Positions 1 to 9,589 are shown, counted from the stretch's first letter. The stretch: DNA of 64,000 bases from Stenotrophomonas terrae (GCF_001431465.1 NZ_LDJJ01000013.1:1-64000); one strand, 5' to 3'. Made by a program: numbers and translations. Notes: generated from the letters alone by a model not told the origin.

Positions 1-17
1 ATCCGGAGCCCCCCGCC

Positions 18-677
18 ATGCCCACCTGGATCACCCTCACCACCCCACTCGGCCCCGTCCGCGCCTGGCAGGCCCTGCCGGCTGGCATCCCTCGCGCCGG
101 CCTGGTTGTGATACAGGAAATCTTCGGCGCCAATGCGCATATCCGCCAGGTCGCCGAACAGTACGCCGCCGAGGGCTATGCGGTGCTGGCGCCTTCATTC
201 TTCGACCTGATCGAGCCGGACCTGCGGCTGGACTACGACACCGCAGGTGCTGCCCGCGGCAAAGCGCTGGTGAACGAACTGGGCGTGGACCGCGCGGTGA
301 CCGTCGTCGAAGCCGCCGCCGGCGTCCTGGCGCAATACGGCAAGGTCGGTACGGTCGGCTACTGCTGGGGCGGCACCATTGCCATGCTGGCCGCGCAGCG
401 CCTGGGCCTGCCCTCGGCCAGCTACTACGGCGCACGCAATGTGCAGTTCCTGGATACGCCGTTCAAGGCACCGGCAATCTTCCATTTCGGTGACCAGGAC
501 GCCTCGATCCCGGCCACCGCCGTTGCAGCGCACCGTGAAAAGCAACCCGACTTGCCTGTATATGTGTATCCAGCCGATCACGCCTTCAACCGCGAGGTCG
601 GCATGCACTACCACGCACCCAGCGCCGACCTGGCGCGCGAACGCACCTTGGCCTTCTTCAGCGAGAACCTGCGATGA
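18..677 (+). CDS. Dienelactone hydrolase family protein
   Basis: An alpha/beta hydrolase of 219 residues, the usual size for this family, predicted to be cytosolic. The nucleophile is Cys116 in GYCWGG. Glu34 in QEIFG, Asp161 in GDQDAS and His188 in ADHAFN fit the rest of the catalytic set known from dienelactone hydrolase. The family opens dienelactones in chloroaromatic breakdown, but many chromosomal copies have unknown substrates, and nothing nearby points to aromatic catabolism. The start ATG follows a CGGAG box at the window edge. The stop overlaps the next start as ATGA, so the HIT protein gene is probably co-translated. Confidence 0.9.
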   Translation: MPTWITLTTPLGPVRAWQALPAGIPRAGLVVIQEIFGANAHIRQVAEQYAAEGYAVLAPSFFDLIEPDLRLDYDTAGAARGKALVNELGVDRAVTVVEAAAGVLAQYGKVGTVGYCWGGTIAMLAAQRLGLPSASYYGARNVQFLDTPFKAPAIFHFGDQDASIPATAVAAHREKQPDLPVYVYPADHAFNREVGMHYHAPSADLARERTLAFFSENLR

Positions 678-1096
678 CCGAAGCTGTGACGTCCGATTTC
701 GTACTTGATACCCGCCTTGCCGCCGACAGTGTATTGATCGCCGACGGCCCCCTGTCGCAGATCCGCCTGATGAATGACGACCGCTTTCCCTGGGTCGTAC
801 TGGTGCCGCGCGTGCCTGACGCCAGCGAATGGATCGACCTGGACGGTGCCCAGCAACGGCTGCTGCTGGCCGAGATCAACCAGATCTCGCAGCACCTGAA
901 GCACAAGCCCAATGTCAGCAAGATCAATATCGGCGCCCTGGGCAACATCGTGCGCCAGCTGCATGTGCATCTGATTGGCCGCAACGAAAACGATGCCGCC
1001 TGGCCCGGCCCGGTCTGGGGCAGCGGCAAGGCACAGCGCTTCGACCCGGAGGTGCTGGCCGAACGTGTCGAAATCTGGCGCCAGCGGCTACGATAA
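674..1096 (+). CDS. HIT domain protein
   Basis: A 140-residue histidine-triad protein, predicted to be a nucleotide hydrolase or transferase acting on nucleotide phosphoramidates or dinucleoside polyphosphates. The triad is QLHVHLIGR: His97 and His99 are present and the first triad histidine is Gln95, as in a common proteobacterial HIT subfamily. The core INIGALGNIVRQLHVH is intact. It begins inside the stop codon of the upstream hydrolase gene (ATGA), which suggests translational coupling. The substrate cannot be told from the sequence. Confidence 0.9.
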   Translation: MTEAVTSDFVLDTRLAADSVLIADGPLSQIRLMNDDRFPWVVLVPRVPDASEWIDLDGAQQRLLLAEINQISQHLKHKPNVSKINIGALGNIVRQLHVHLIGRNENDAAWPGPVWGSGKAQRFDPEVLAERVEIWRQRLR

Positions 1097-1127
1097 GCAC
1101 CTTCCCCCTTACGGACTCCGCAAGCCG

Positions 1128-1295
1128 ATGCGCTCCAATCTGATCGCCGCCCTGATCCTGATCATCGTTGGCCTGTTCTTCCTGGCCAAGAACCTTGGCT
1201 GGATCAACGGCAACATCGGCACCATGCTCGCCACCTGGTGGCCGGCCATCCTGGTCGCCGTCGGTATCGGCATGTTGTTCGGGCGCGGCAAATAA
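1128..1295 (+). CDS. Small two-helix membrane protein (DUF5668/LiaF-N-like)
   Basis: A 55-residue protein that is nearly all membrane: helix 1 at about residues 5-20 (LIAALILIIVGLFFLA), a short NLGWINGN turn, and helix 2 at about 33-51, ending in basic GRGK. The motif GLFFLAKNLGW is typical of the small DUF5668 / LiaF-like transmembrane domain; its function is unknown. The start is the ATG at 1128; a longer reading frame runs upstream but overlaps the HIT gene in another frame. It is the last gene of the three-gene + strand unit and is followed closely by a hairpin terminator. Confidence 0.75.
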   Translation: MRSNLIAALILIIVGLFFLAKNLGWINGNIGTMLATWWPAILVAVGIGMLFGRGK

Positions 1296-1322
1296 ACCGG
1301 CCCGACGGATCCTGGTCAATGA

Positions 1323-1348
1323 AAAAGGCGCCTGACGGCGCCTTTTTC
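1323..1348. terminator. Bidirectional hairpin terminator
   Basis: GGCGCC-TGAC-GGCGCC is flanked by an A-run on the left and a T-run on the right, so it can end both the + strand unit and the - strand dcd unit that converge here. Confidence 0.8.
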
Positions 1349-1367
1349 ATTTCAACCCGGGCCGCAC

Positions 1368-1940
1368 TCAGGTGCGCGGCAAGGTAACGCCGGTCTGGCC
1401 CTGGTACTTGCCACCGCGATCCTTGTAGGAGGTTTCGCAGACATCGTCCTTGTCGGCCTGGAAGAACAGCATCTGTGCCACGCCTTCGTTGGCGTAGATG
1501 CGGGCCGGCAGCGGCGTGGTGTTGGAGAATTCCAGCGTCACATGGCCTTCCCACTCCGGCTCCAGCGGGGTGACATTGACGATGATGCCGCAGCGCGCGT
1601 AGGTGCTCTTGCCCAGGCACACCACCAGGGTGTCACGCGGGATGCGGAAGAACTCCACCGTGCGCGCCAGCGCAAACGAGTTGGGCGGGATGATGCACTC
1701 ATCGGCCTCGATATCGACAAAGCTCTTCGGGTCGAAGTGCTTGGGGTCGACAATGGTCGAGTTGATGTTGGTGAACACCTTGAATTCACGCGAGCAACGC
1801 ACGTCGTAGCCATAGCTGGAAGTGCCGTAACTGACGATACGCTGGCCGTCCACCTGCTTGACCTGGCCGGCTTCGTAGGGCGAGATCATGCCCTGCTGTT
1901 CGGACATTTGGCGGATCCAACGGTCGCTCTTGATGCTCAT
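1368..1940 (-). CDS. dcd: dCTP deaminase
   Basis: Converts dCTP to dUTP in pyrimidine deoxynucleotide synthesis, in the cytosol as a homotrimer. It is 190 residues against 193 in E. coli. The core is visible: SYGYDVR near residue 42, [10 protein letters not shown] at 109-118, and [17 protein letters not shown] with the catalytic glutamate at about 137. It lies downstream of mrp on the same strand with a 162-base gap, an order common in this family of bacteria. It probably has its own or a shared promoter in that gap. Confidence 0.97.
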   Translation of the reverse strand: MSIKSDRWIRQMSEQQGMISPYEAGQVKQVDGQRIVSYGTSSYGYDVRCSREFKVFTNINSTIVDPKHFDPKSFVDIEADECIIPPNSFALARTVEFFRIPRDTLVVCLGKSTYARCGIIVNVTPLEPEWEGHVTLEFSNTTPLPARIYANEGVAQMLFFQADKDDVCETSYKDRGGKYQGQTGVTLPRT

Positions 1941-2102
1941 TCAATGGTCCTGTTCACGTTGTGCCGCAGCATGCCTGCGGCCGGGGGTGGTCGATTCTAG
2001 CCTAGAGCCAGTGCCGGGCCGTAGCCAATCATCGCCACCCACACCTTTATGTAAGAAGGGCCCGCAGCCGCGGGCCCCATCCCGGCGCCTTCCGGGGCAG
2101 AC

Positions 2103-2960
2103 TCAGGTCAGCGAGGACAGGATCGGAATGCTGGCACGTGGGCGCTTGGCCAATTCCTCGGTCATCCGTTGCGCCGCTGCCAGATAGGCTTTGGCCGCTG
2201 CCGACTCCGGCTGGGCAACGACGATGGGTGCGCCAACATCGCCCTGCTCACGGATGGCGATATCCAAGGGCAGCGAACCCAGTAAAGGCACCCCGTACTG
2301 CTCGGCCATCCGCTGACCGCCGCCTTCGCCGAACAGATGCTCGACATGGCCGCAGTTGCTGCAGGTATGCACCGCCATGTTCTCGATGATACCCAACACC
2401 GGTACCTCAACCTTCTCGAACATATTCAAGGCCTTGCGTGCATCCAGCGTGGCAATGTCCTGCGGCGTGGTGACGATCACCGCACCGGCGACCGGGATCT
2501 TCTGCGACAGCGTCAGCTGGATGTCGCCGGTACCCGGCGGCAGATCGATCAGCAGGAAATCCAGGTCATCCCACAGCGTGTCGTTGAACAGCTGGGTCAA
2601 CGCCGAGGTCGCCATCGGCCCACGCCAGATCATCGGTGAGTCCGGCTCGATCAGGAAACCGATCGACATCGCCTCGACCCCGAACGCCCGCAGCGGCTCG
2701 ATGGACTTGTTGTCCGGGCTCTCAGGCCGCCCACTCAAGCCAAGCATGGCTGGCACGCTGGGGCCGTAGATATCGGCATCCAACACACCTACCCGGGCGC
2801 CCAAGGCCTTCAGCGCCAGGGCCAGATTCACAGCCGTGGTGGACTTGCCCACCCCGCCCTTGCCCGAGCCCACCGCAATGACGTTGCGGATACGTGAATG
2901 GGGGGATAGCCCCTTCTGCACTTTGTGGGCACCGCCCAATGTGATCGAACCGCCCACCAT
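2103..2960 (-). CDS. mrp: Mrp/ApbC iron-sulfur cluster carrier ATPase
   Basis: A P-loop ATPase that binds and hands on Fe-S clusters in the cytosol. The deviant Walker A GSGKGGVGKST lies at residues 31-41, a Walker-B-like LLIDLPPGTGD at about 136-146, and the cluster-binding CSNC at 200-203 (dimer interface). At 285 residues it has only a short leader before the P-loop instead of the full MIP18-like (DUF59) domain of longer Mrp proteins, as in many Xanthomonadaceae. In related genomes mrp lies next to metG; here a TonB-dependent receptor region follows instead. Confidence 0.95.
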   Translation of the reverse strand: MVGGSITLGGAHKVQKGLSPHSRIRNVIAVGSGKGGVGKSTTAVNLALALKALGARVGVLDADIYGPSVPAMLGLSGRPESPDNKSIEPLRAFGVEAMSIGFLIEPDSPMIWRGPMATSALTQLFNDTLWDDLDFLLIDLPPGTGDIQLTLSQKIPVAGAVIVTTPQDIATLDARKALNMFEKVEVPVLGIIENMAVHTCSNCGHVEHLFGEGGGQRMAEQYGVPLLGSLPLDIAIREQGDVGAPIVVAQPESAAAKAYLAAAQRMTEELAKRPRASIPILSSLT

Positions 2961-3397
2961 GACTCCGCACTCTCAGACTAGTGTTGAACTATAGCGTCAA
3001 GCAAGAAGTCCGCCCATTCCTGAGTTTCCCCAACGCAGGCGAGACCCATGAAAGAGCGTCCAAGTGACATGTGATCAACATCTCTTGCACTCGCCAAGAT
3101 CACATAAAAGCTGAACGCTACCACCACCCTTTCCCCGCCAGCACCCCTTCTGCGGCTCAAAAACAGATCCGGCGAAAAGTAACAGCTGCTCACCCCAGCA
3201 ATACACCAAGCCCTATACGGCAGCCTTAGCAGAACTTCGCTGCTGTTATTTGTCAGTTTTTGGTGCTTTTTTGTAATTTACTCGTTAAAGTCGGGTTACG
3301 TTCAGATTGAGATGATGCCGATTGACACGCGCCGCGACGCAGCAAACGGACTGAACTGACGCTGAGCAACCAATTCTTGCCACGCAGGGGAATACCA
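2961..3397. other. AT-rich intergenic region upstream of the TonB-dependent receptor
   Basis: This is 437 bases between divergent mrp and the receptor. No convincing gene is present: a 71-codon frame on the minus strand (2978-3193) has no family features. The part near 3240-3290 is clearly T-rich compared with the neighbours and is the likely promoter region of the receptor. Confidence 0.6.
3250..3279 (+). promoter_or_regulatory. Possible sigma-70 promoter of the TonB-dependent receptor
   Basis: TTGTCA at 3250-3255 and TAATTT at 3274-3279 are separated by 18 bases in an AT-rich stretch. This would leave a leader of about 110 bases before the GTG at 3398. It is a motif match only. Confidence 0.35.
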
Positions 3398-6205
3398 GTG
3401 CAAACCCGTAAATCTACTGTTTTCAAGCGCAGCACCTTGACCAGTGCGGTCCTGACCGCAATTTTGATTCCGGCCGCCGCAATGGCCCAGGATGATGCAG
3501 GTAGTGCCAAGACCTTGGACAAGGTCACGGTCACCGGCTCGCTCATCCCGCAGACCCAGATTGAGACCGCAACCCCCGTTACGGTCATCAGCGCTGACGA
3601 CATCCGGGCCCGTGGCTTCAGCTCGGTCACCGAGGTGCTGCAGAAAAGCTCAATGGCGACCGGCGCCGTACAGGGTGCGCAGACTTCAGCATCCTTCACC
3701 CAGGGCGCAGAAACGATCAGCTTGTTTGGCCTGCCCCCGGGTTACGTCAAATATCTGATTGACGGCCGGCCGATGTCCAGCTACCCGGCTCTTTACAACG
3801 GTAGCGATACCTTCAACAACATCAGCGGGATCCCGGTTGATCTCGTTGAACGCATTGAAATTCTCCCGGGTGGCCAGTCCTCGCTATACGGCTCTGATGC
3901 AATCGCCGGCGTGATCAACGTCATCCTCAAAAAAAGCATGGATGGTGCGGCATTCAGCTTCCGGGGTGGCGGCTACTCCGAAGGCGGCGGTGGCTCTGTC
4001 CGCGCTAGCTTCGCCGATGGCTGGACCTCTGCTGATGGCCGCGTCAACGTGCTCGGCGGCATCCAGTATGAAGAGCGCGACCCTATCTGGGGCTACCAGC
4101 GCGACCTGACCAAACAGTTCAATCCGAACGGCTATTCGCCGGCACTCGCTAGCCGCGATTTCCTGATCTTTAGCCCGTTTACCAGCTACAAGTTCCTGGA
4201 TCCAGCGAACTGCGATAACGTCAAGGGATTGTTTGGCGGGACGATGGACCTCCAGAACCGCCCAGGCTTTGGTGACGGAAAGTACTGCGGCTCGTTCGAC
4301 ACGGCCGGCTACCGGACCATCATGAACGAGAAGAAGTCCACGCAGGTCTATGTGCATGGCACCTTCGACGTCAACGACAACGTACAGCTTTATGGTGACG
4401 CGCTGTACAGCCATGAGCAGGTCAAGTACCACGCAGGGTCCGGCTATATGTGGTGGGGCACCAACCGGAGCTTCGGCGGCTATTTCTATGACCCGAACCT
4501 GGATGACCTGCTCAACCTGCAGCGCGCCTTCGCCCCTGAAGAAATGGGCGGCAAGAACGGCTTCAACAACACCATGTCACGCGATACCAGTAAATCCTTG
4601 CGTGTGACATTCGGTGCCAAGGGTATCTTTGGGGCATCCAACTGGGATTACGACATCGGCGGCACGTACACCGAGTACAAGCTGAGCGAAAACAGCTATG
4701 TCCGGTTCGCAGATGCAGCTGAAAAGTTCTTTGTTGATCGCGTGCTCGGTCCGCAGCAGGGACTTGATCCCTATTATGGAAACTATGGTGTCTTTACGCC
4801 GGACTACGCGGCCTTCTACACCCCGATCACCCCTGAAGAATTCGCAAGCTTCACCGGCCGAGCAGTTACCCACAGCAAGACTTCTGACAGCATGATCCGG
4901 GCACAGGTCACCAACGGCACGTTGTTTACGCTGCCTGGCGGTGATGCCGGCTTGGCCGTGGTCGCAGAGTTCGGCAAGCAGAAGTGGGACTATGCGCCAG
5001 ACGCCGGCTATCTCGATGGTTCCATCTGGGGTCAGACCTCCGTCGCAGGTGGCGGCAAGCGCGATCGCTACGCTGTCACCTCGGAACTGCGTCTTCCCGT
5101 ACTGGAACCGCTGACGCTGTCACTGTCTGGCCGCTATGACGCATTCAAGGCCAGCGGCCGCAACATCGACAAGCCGACCTATGCCGTAGCGCTGGAATAT
5201 CGCCCCATCGATTCGTTGCTGATCCGCGGCAAATACGGCACCGCCTTCCGCGCACCAACGCTTTCTGACTTGTATCAGGGCGAAAGCGGCTTCTACAGCA
5301 CGGTAGTCGACTACTACAATTGCTCGAAGCTTGGTTTCAGCCCGGACGATACGCAAGGCTGCCCGGCCCTGTACTCCAGCCGCCAGTACTTCGGTACGCA
5401 GGCTGGCAGCATTGACCTGAAGCCGATCAACGCCGACGTCTGGAGTGCAGGTGTTGTCTGGTCACCGATTGATCGCATGGCGTTGACTGTTGACTACTTC
5501 AACTGGGATATCAGTGACGAAGTCACCCAGCAGAGCGCCCGGGGCCTTTCGCTCCAGGACTACCGCTGCCGTACAGGGGTTGATGATATAAATTCGCCGT
5601 TGTGCGTGGCGACGATGGAACAGGTCACCCGCAACGCGGTGGGCATGATCACTGAGATCTATACGCCAAAGATCAACGTGTCCAACCAGCAGTTGGAGGC
5701 CCTCAACGCCTCTTTCAACTACGGTTATGATTTTGGCAACTGGGGTGACTTGAGCGTCCGCGCCAGCTACACCGAAAAACTGCGTCATAAGTACCAGCAG
5801 TATGCTGAAGATGGCTATGTCGATCTGCTGAACGATCCATATTGGAGCTCGGATCCGAAGCGCAAGGCTGATGCGTCGCTGACCTGGCTGAAGGGCAACT
5901 TCTCGGCCACCTGGTACACCAACTGGTTCGGCTCAACCCCGAACTACGCGGCAACCTTCACAGACAAGGGTTATGCAGGAAATCGTGCAGCGAAGTTCGG
6001 TTCGTACAGCCGTCACAACGCAAGCATTTCTTATCGCATCCTGGATGGTCTGGACGTGTCGCTGATGGTGAACAACGTGTTCAACAAGATGCCACCGTAC
6101 GACTTCTCCTACCCGGGCACCGAAACCGATCCGTACAACTCATCCAACTTTGACGTCTATGGCCGCGCCTATTACGTCGAGATGCGTTACGCGTTCGGCA
6201 AGTAA
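3398..6205 (+). CDS. TonB-dependent outer-membrane receptor
   Basis: A 935-residue receptor for active uptake across the outer membrane, driven by TonB-ExbBD. The signal peptide ends near AAAMAQ. A TonB-box-like stretch KTLDKVTVTGS is followed by the plug domain (TPVTVISADDI, then LIDGRPM, VERIEILPGGQSSLYG and DAIAGVINVIL). A large beta-barrel runs to the end, finishing YYVEMRYAFGK. The GTG start at 3398 is preferred over the TTG at 3377 because AGGGGAA lies 5-6 bases before it. The substrate is unknown; large receptors of this style often import oligosaccharides or peptides. It converges on the TPR-sulfotransferase gene and ends in a strong terminator. Confidence 0.93.
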   Translation: MQTRKSTVFKRSTLTSAVLTAILIPAAAMAQDDAGSAKTLDKVTVTGSLIPQTQIETATPVTVISADDIRARGFSSVTEVLQKSSMATGAVQGAQTSASFTQGAETISLFGLPPGYVKYLIDGRPMSSYPALYNGSDTFNNISGIPVDLVERIEILPGGQSSLYGSDAIAGVINVILKKSMDGAAFSFRGGGYSEGGGGSVRASFADGWTSADGRVNVLGGIQYEERDPIWGYQRDLTKQFNPNGYSPALASRDFLIFSPFTSYKFLDPANCDNVKGLFGGTMDLQNRPGFGDGKYCGSFDTAGYRTIMNEKKSTQVYVHGTFDVNDNVQLYGDALYSHEQVKYHAGSGYMWWGTNRSFGGYFYDPNLDDLLNLQRAFAPEEMGGKNGFNNTMSRDTSKSLRVTFGAKGIFGASNWDYDIGGTYTEYKLSENSYVRFADAAEKFFVDRVLGPQQGLDPYYGNYGVFTPDYAAFYTPITPEEFASFTGRAVTHSKTSDSMIRAQVTNGTLFTLPGGDAGLAVVAEFGKQKWDYAPDAGYLDGSIWGQTSVAGGGKRDRYAVTSELRLPVLEPLTLSLSGRYDAFKASGRNIDKPTYAVALEYRPIDSLLIRGKYGTAFRAPTLSDLYQGESGFYSTVVDYYNCSKLGFSPDDTQGCPALYSSRQYFGTQAGSIDLKPINADVWSAGVVWSPIDRMALTVDYFNWDISDEVTQQSARGLSLQDYRCRTGVDDINSPLCVATMEQVTRNAVGMITEIYTPKINVSNQQLEALNASFNYGYDFGNWGDLSVRASYTEKLRHKYQQYAEDGYVDLLNDPYWSSDPKRKADASLTWLKGNFSATWYTNWFGSTPNYAATFTDKGYAGNRAAKFGSYSRHNASISYRILDGLDVSLMVNNVFNKMPPYDFSYPGTETDPYNSSNFDVYGRAYYVEMRYAFGK

Positions 6206-6224
6206 CAAGTAACGCAACCTGAAA

Positions 6225-6256
6225 CAAAAAAGCCCCGTCTCCGACGGGGCTTTTCT
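6225..6256 (+). terminator. Hairpin terminator
   Basis: GCCCCGTC-TCC-GACGGGGC followed by TTTTCTTTT, just after the receptor stop. An A-run on the left may also let it work for the converging gene. Confidence 0.85.
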
Positions 6257-6350
6257 TTTACTGCAACTGAAAGATCGCGCTCGAATTTTCTTCAGACCCG
6301 TCCATCATCCGCCGCAATGCGACTGCCAGATCAAGCCTCTTGCGCAATAT

Positions 6351-7991
6351 TCACGGATAGCTTGCCTTTGCGCCCAGCAATGCCCTGAGTGGCTCAACGT
6401 CCAGCCCGTACCGCCGCCAACGACCAAGGTAATCGCGGCTAAGCTTGGAACGCACCTGCACCGCGCTAGCGGTAGCTACCGGGGCCGAGTTCTGCTCGAA
6501 ATTCAGACAAGCCTCTTCCCACGCAAGACCACAGAATTCGATGATTCTTCTGGACTCACGCTCCTGATTTTCAACCAAGTCCTCATAGCGAACCTCCAAC
6601 AAGCGATCACCCAATCGGCCACCCCAATATGCCATCAACTCATCGAACATCAGGTAGTAACGACCTGTATCCAGCAGATCGAAAGAGTAGTCATACATTG
6701 CTGAGCTCAATGCAAAAAGCTGCCTGAAATTGCTCAAACAGGTATCCATCGGGTCCCGTCGAAGATAGATGATCTTCGCCTTCGGCAAGGCCTTGGCTAT
6801 ATGCCCAACGTAGAGGAAGTTATGTGGAAGTTTGTCCACGAAACGAGGAAATCCGGAAGTTCCAGGACGGGTTGATTCCACATAACTGCGCCCTAGCGCC
6901 GCCCAATCCATATCGACCAAGGCCGATAATGTCCCTGCATCAGCCACTGAATTGGTACTACTACCAGAGAGGCGCTTGACCGCAATCGGGAAGTTCTCCA
7001 ATTCTCCTGCCGAATGTACAGAAGAATGACTGGATATGATCCGGTCCACCAATGTCGTTCCACTACGCGGCATGCCAACCACAAAAATTGGCTCCTCATG
7101 ATCCGAGCCGCCCGAAAAGTCCTCTACCGCATCAAACCCTTGCCGCAGCGCATTAAAAATCTCCTCATCCTTAGCCGAGCTGTAACCGCGCGCCTGTTTC
7201 TGAGGAGACTTTGCGCGCACATAGCTTTTGAATGCAGCAACATGATCTCCGACGTCTTCCTGCTCCTTTGCAAGCGCCAGGTTCACATGAAGCAATCCAT
7301 CCAGACTTTTCTCTGCGTGCTCCAACCGAGATGTAAGAAAATCAATATTATTGTTCTCAACACTCCACGTCCTGAGCTGCGCCAAAGATGTGTAGGCCCG
7401 CCAATAATCAGGCGCCAACTCCAAGCATCGCTGATACTTTTCCTCCGCCTCATCCAATCGGCCGAAGAAGAGCAAAGAAGTTCCCAAATTATATTGAAAC
7501 ACCGCGTTTCCCGGCTGTTTCGCTGTTGCCATCTCGAAAGCCGCAAGAGCTTTGGAATGCTCGTTCAACCTTGAATACACCACGCCCAAGGTATCTGCGG
7601 TGACCGCATCCTCCACCCCTTTCTCTGTGGCGATATCCGCATATTTATGGGCCTCAACGAATGCCCGCAGTGACACCAACAACCTGGCCAGCTGGGCCAT
7701 GTAGTCAGCGCGGTGCGGGCTCAACTGAGTAGAGCGTCGCAAATGCACAAGAGCAGCCTGCATATGGCCGATTTCCAAAGCGGAGATGCCCGCAACAAAG
7801 TTCACACCCCCATGATTCGGCGCTGACTCCAACAACTTTTGTGACATTGCCCAGGCTGACTGCCACTGCCTACGATTCAGAGCATCGATGGCTCTTTCAT
7901 AAAGTGCTACCTGCTGATTCATCAGTTGATCCGGCACCAAGATATGCCGATTATCACATTTGATACGGTGGCGAACGAGGTGTCTGTTCAC
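6351..7991 (-). CDS. TPR-repeat sulfotransferase family protein
   Basis: A 546-residue two-part protein. Residues about 30-270 are a run of TPR-like helical repeats (for example VFQYNLGTSLLFFGRLDEAEEKYQRCLEL, cut here into its repeat units). Residues about 295-546 are a Sulfotransfer_3-type domain that begins with the PAPS-binding loop FVVGMPRSGTTL and has YLRRDPMDTCLSNF further on. The family moves sulfate from PAPS to a protein, glycan or small molecule; the acceptor is unknown. No signal peptide is seen. The GTG start overlaps the preceding stop as GTGA; an in-frame ATG at 7922 is the alternative. Codon use is visibly less GC-rich than in the neighbours, which suggests transfer. Confidence 0.88.
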   Translation of the reverse strand: MNRHLVRHRIKCDNRHILVPDQLMNQQVALYERAIDALNRRQWQSAWAMSQKLLESAPNHGGVNFVAGISALEIGHMQAALVHLRRSTQLSPHRADYMAQLARLLVSLRAFVEAHKYADIATEKGVEDAVTADTLGVVYSRLNEHSKALAAFEMATAKQPGNAVFQYNLGTSLLFFGRLDEAEEKYQRCLELAPDYWRAYTSLAQLRTWSVENNNIDFLTSRLEHAEKSLDGLLHVNLALAKEQEDVGDHVAAFKSYVRAKSPQKQARGYSSAKDEEIFNALRQGFDAVEDFSGGSDHEEPIFVVGMPRSGTTLVDRIISSHSSVHSAGELENFPIAVKRLSGSSTNSVADAGTLSALVDMDWAALGRSYVESTRPGTSGFPRFVDKLPHNFLYVGHIAKALPKAKIIYLRRDPMDTCLSNFRQLFALSSAMYDYSFDLLDTGRYYLMFDELMAYWGGRLGDRLLEVRYEDLVENQERESRRIIEFCGLAWEEACLNFEQNSAPVATASAVQVRSKLSRDYLGRWRRYGLDVEPLRALLGAKASYP

Positions 7992-9589
7992 TCAAATGCC
8001 AACAACACCTTCGCCGCATTGTGCCCCGGCGCCCCGGTCACCCCACCGCCCGGATGCGTGCCCGAGCCGCATAGATAGAGTCCGGGCAGCGCCCCCTTGT
8101 AGCCGGCCTGTCCCAGCATCGGCCGAGCGCTGAACAGCTGATTCAAGCTCAACGCGCCGTGGAAGATATCGCCGCCGATCAGGCCGAAGGTACGCTCAAG
8201 ATCCAACGGACTCATGATCTGCCGGCCCAGTACCGACGCTGCAAACCCCGGCGCATGCTTGTCGACAGTGGCGATCATCAGGTCCGCCACTTCTTCGCGA
8301 TGATCGTCCCAGTTGCGTCCGTCCGGCAGCTGCGGGGCGACGTGCTGGCAGAACAGACTGGCGACGTGTTGTCCCGGCGGTGCCAAGGAATCGTCCAACG
8401 TGCTGGGTATCAGCATCTCTACCACCGGTTCGCGTGACCAACCATGTTGGCGTGCATCCAGATACGCGCGATCCATGTAGTCCAAGCTGGGCGCGATGAT
8501 GATGCCAGCGGTCAGATGGTCGCCCTGCCCTGGCAGCACCGTAAAATCCGGCAGCCGCGACAACGCCACATTCATGCGGAACGTGCCGGAACCGCAACGC
8601 CAATTGGCCATGCGCTCCAGCGTGGCTGCCGGCACATCGCTGGGGTCGAACAGCCGCTCGTAAAGCAGTTTCGGATTGACGTTGGCGACGATGGCGGCGC
8701 CTCGCAGCACCTCGCCATCCGCCAGTGCGACGCCTACGGCCCGGCCCTGTTCGACCAACACCTTGCTTACTGCTGCATCAGTGCGAATTTCAACACCTGC
8801 TTCAACCGCCGCACGTGCCATCGCCTGGGTAATCGCCCCCATGCCGCCGATGGCGTGCCCCCAGGCACCTTTGACGCCATTGCTCTCACCAAACACGTGA
8901 TGCAACAACACATAGGCGGTGCCAGGCGCATAGGGGCTCGCGTAGTTGCCGACGATGCCATCGAAGCCGAACAAAGCCTTGATCGGCGCGCTTTCAAACC
9001 AGCGGTCCAGGTACTCGGCTGCGGAGATGGTGAACAGGTCAATCAACTCCTGCTGAAGCGCCGCATCCAGGCGTTGCAGCTGCCGGCCCAACTGCCCCGC
9101 CTTCCACAGCTCAGGCAATGCGCGCAACCAACTCGCGCCGCTGATATTGGGCGGCGCCTGCAGCGCCTGCGCGCGCAATACGTCGGCAAATATCTCCAGC
9201 CGCTGCTCATACTCCGGCAGGCGCGCTGCATCACGCGCCGAGAAACGCGCGACCTCGGCGGCGGTGCGGCCGCCACCGGCCAACAGGTACTCGCCATTGC
9301 CCAGGGGCAGGAAGTTGTTGAGTTTGCGCGATACCACCCGCAGGCCATGCCGCTCCAGCTCAAGCTCGGCTATCACCTTGGGCTGCAGCAGCGACACCGT
9401 ATAAGAGGCCACCGAATTGCGGAACCCGGGATGGAATTCCTCGGTCACCGCCGCGCCGCCCACCACCGCACGGCGCTCCAGCACCAGTACCCGCTTGCCG
9501 GCCTTGGCCAGATAGGCCGCACACACCAGCCCGTTATGGCCGCCGCCGATCAGGATCGCGTCCCACTGCTTGGTCGATGTCTTGGTCAT
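7988..9589 (-). CDS. PYROXD2-like / phytoene-desaturase-related FAD oxidoreductase
   Basis: A 533-residue flavoprotein. The FAD-binding Rossmann motif is at residues about 10-40 (ILIGGGHNGLVCAAYLAKAG, then VLVLERRAVVGGAA). The C-terminal dinucleotide segment reads YLCGSGTHPGGGVTGAPG, the signature of the PYROXD2/carotenoid isomerase branch. No crtB or crtI-type cluster is nearby, so a carotenoid role is not implied and the substrate is unknown. The start is taken at the ATG at 9589 directly before the FAD fold; the longer upstream frame adds a non-conserved leader. It is translationally coupled to the sulfotransferase gene (GTGA). Confidence 0.87.
   Translation of the reverse strand: MTKTSTKQWDAILIGGGHNGLVCAAYLAKAGKRVLVLERRAVVGGAAVTEEFHPGFRNSVASYTVSLLQPKVIAELELERHGLRVVSRKLNNFLPLGNGEYLLAGGGRTAAEVARFSARDAARLPEYEQRLEIFADVLRAQALQAPPNISGASWLRALPELWKAGQLGRQLQRLDAALQQELIDLFTISAAEYLDRWFESAPIKALFGFDGIVGNYASPYAPGTAYVLLHHVFGESNGVKGAWGHAIGGMGAITQAMARAAVEAGVEIRTDAAVSKVLVEQGRAVGVALADGEVLRGAAIVANVNPKLLYERLFDPSDVPAATLERMANWRCGSGTFRMNVALSRLPDFTVLPGQGDHLTAGIIIAPSLDYMDRAYLDARQHGWSREPVVEMLIPSTLDDSLAPPGQHVASLFCQHVAPQLPDGRNWDDHREEVADLMIATVDKHAPGFAASVLGRQIMSPLDLERTFGLIGGDIFHGALSLNQLFSARPMLGQAGYKGALPGLYLCGSGTHPGGGVTGAPGHNAAKVLLAFE

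Noticed and set aside
2978..3193. A 71-codon frame upstream of the TonB-dependent receptor
   Set aside because: No domain, no convincing ribosome site, and it lies in an AT-rich promoter-like region.
7988..9589. Phytoene desaturase in a carotenoid cluster
   Set aside because: No phytoene synthase or cyclase gene is near, and the C-terminal motif fits the PYROXD2 branch.
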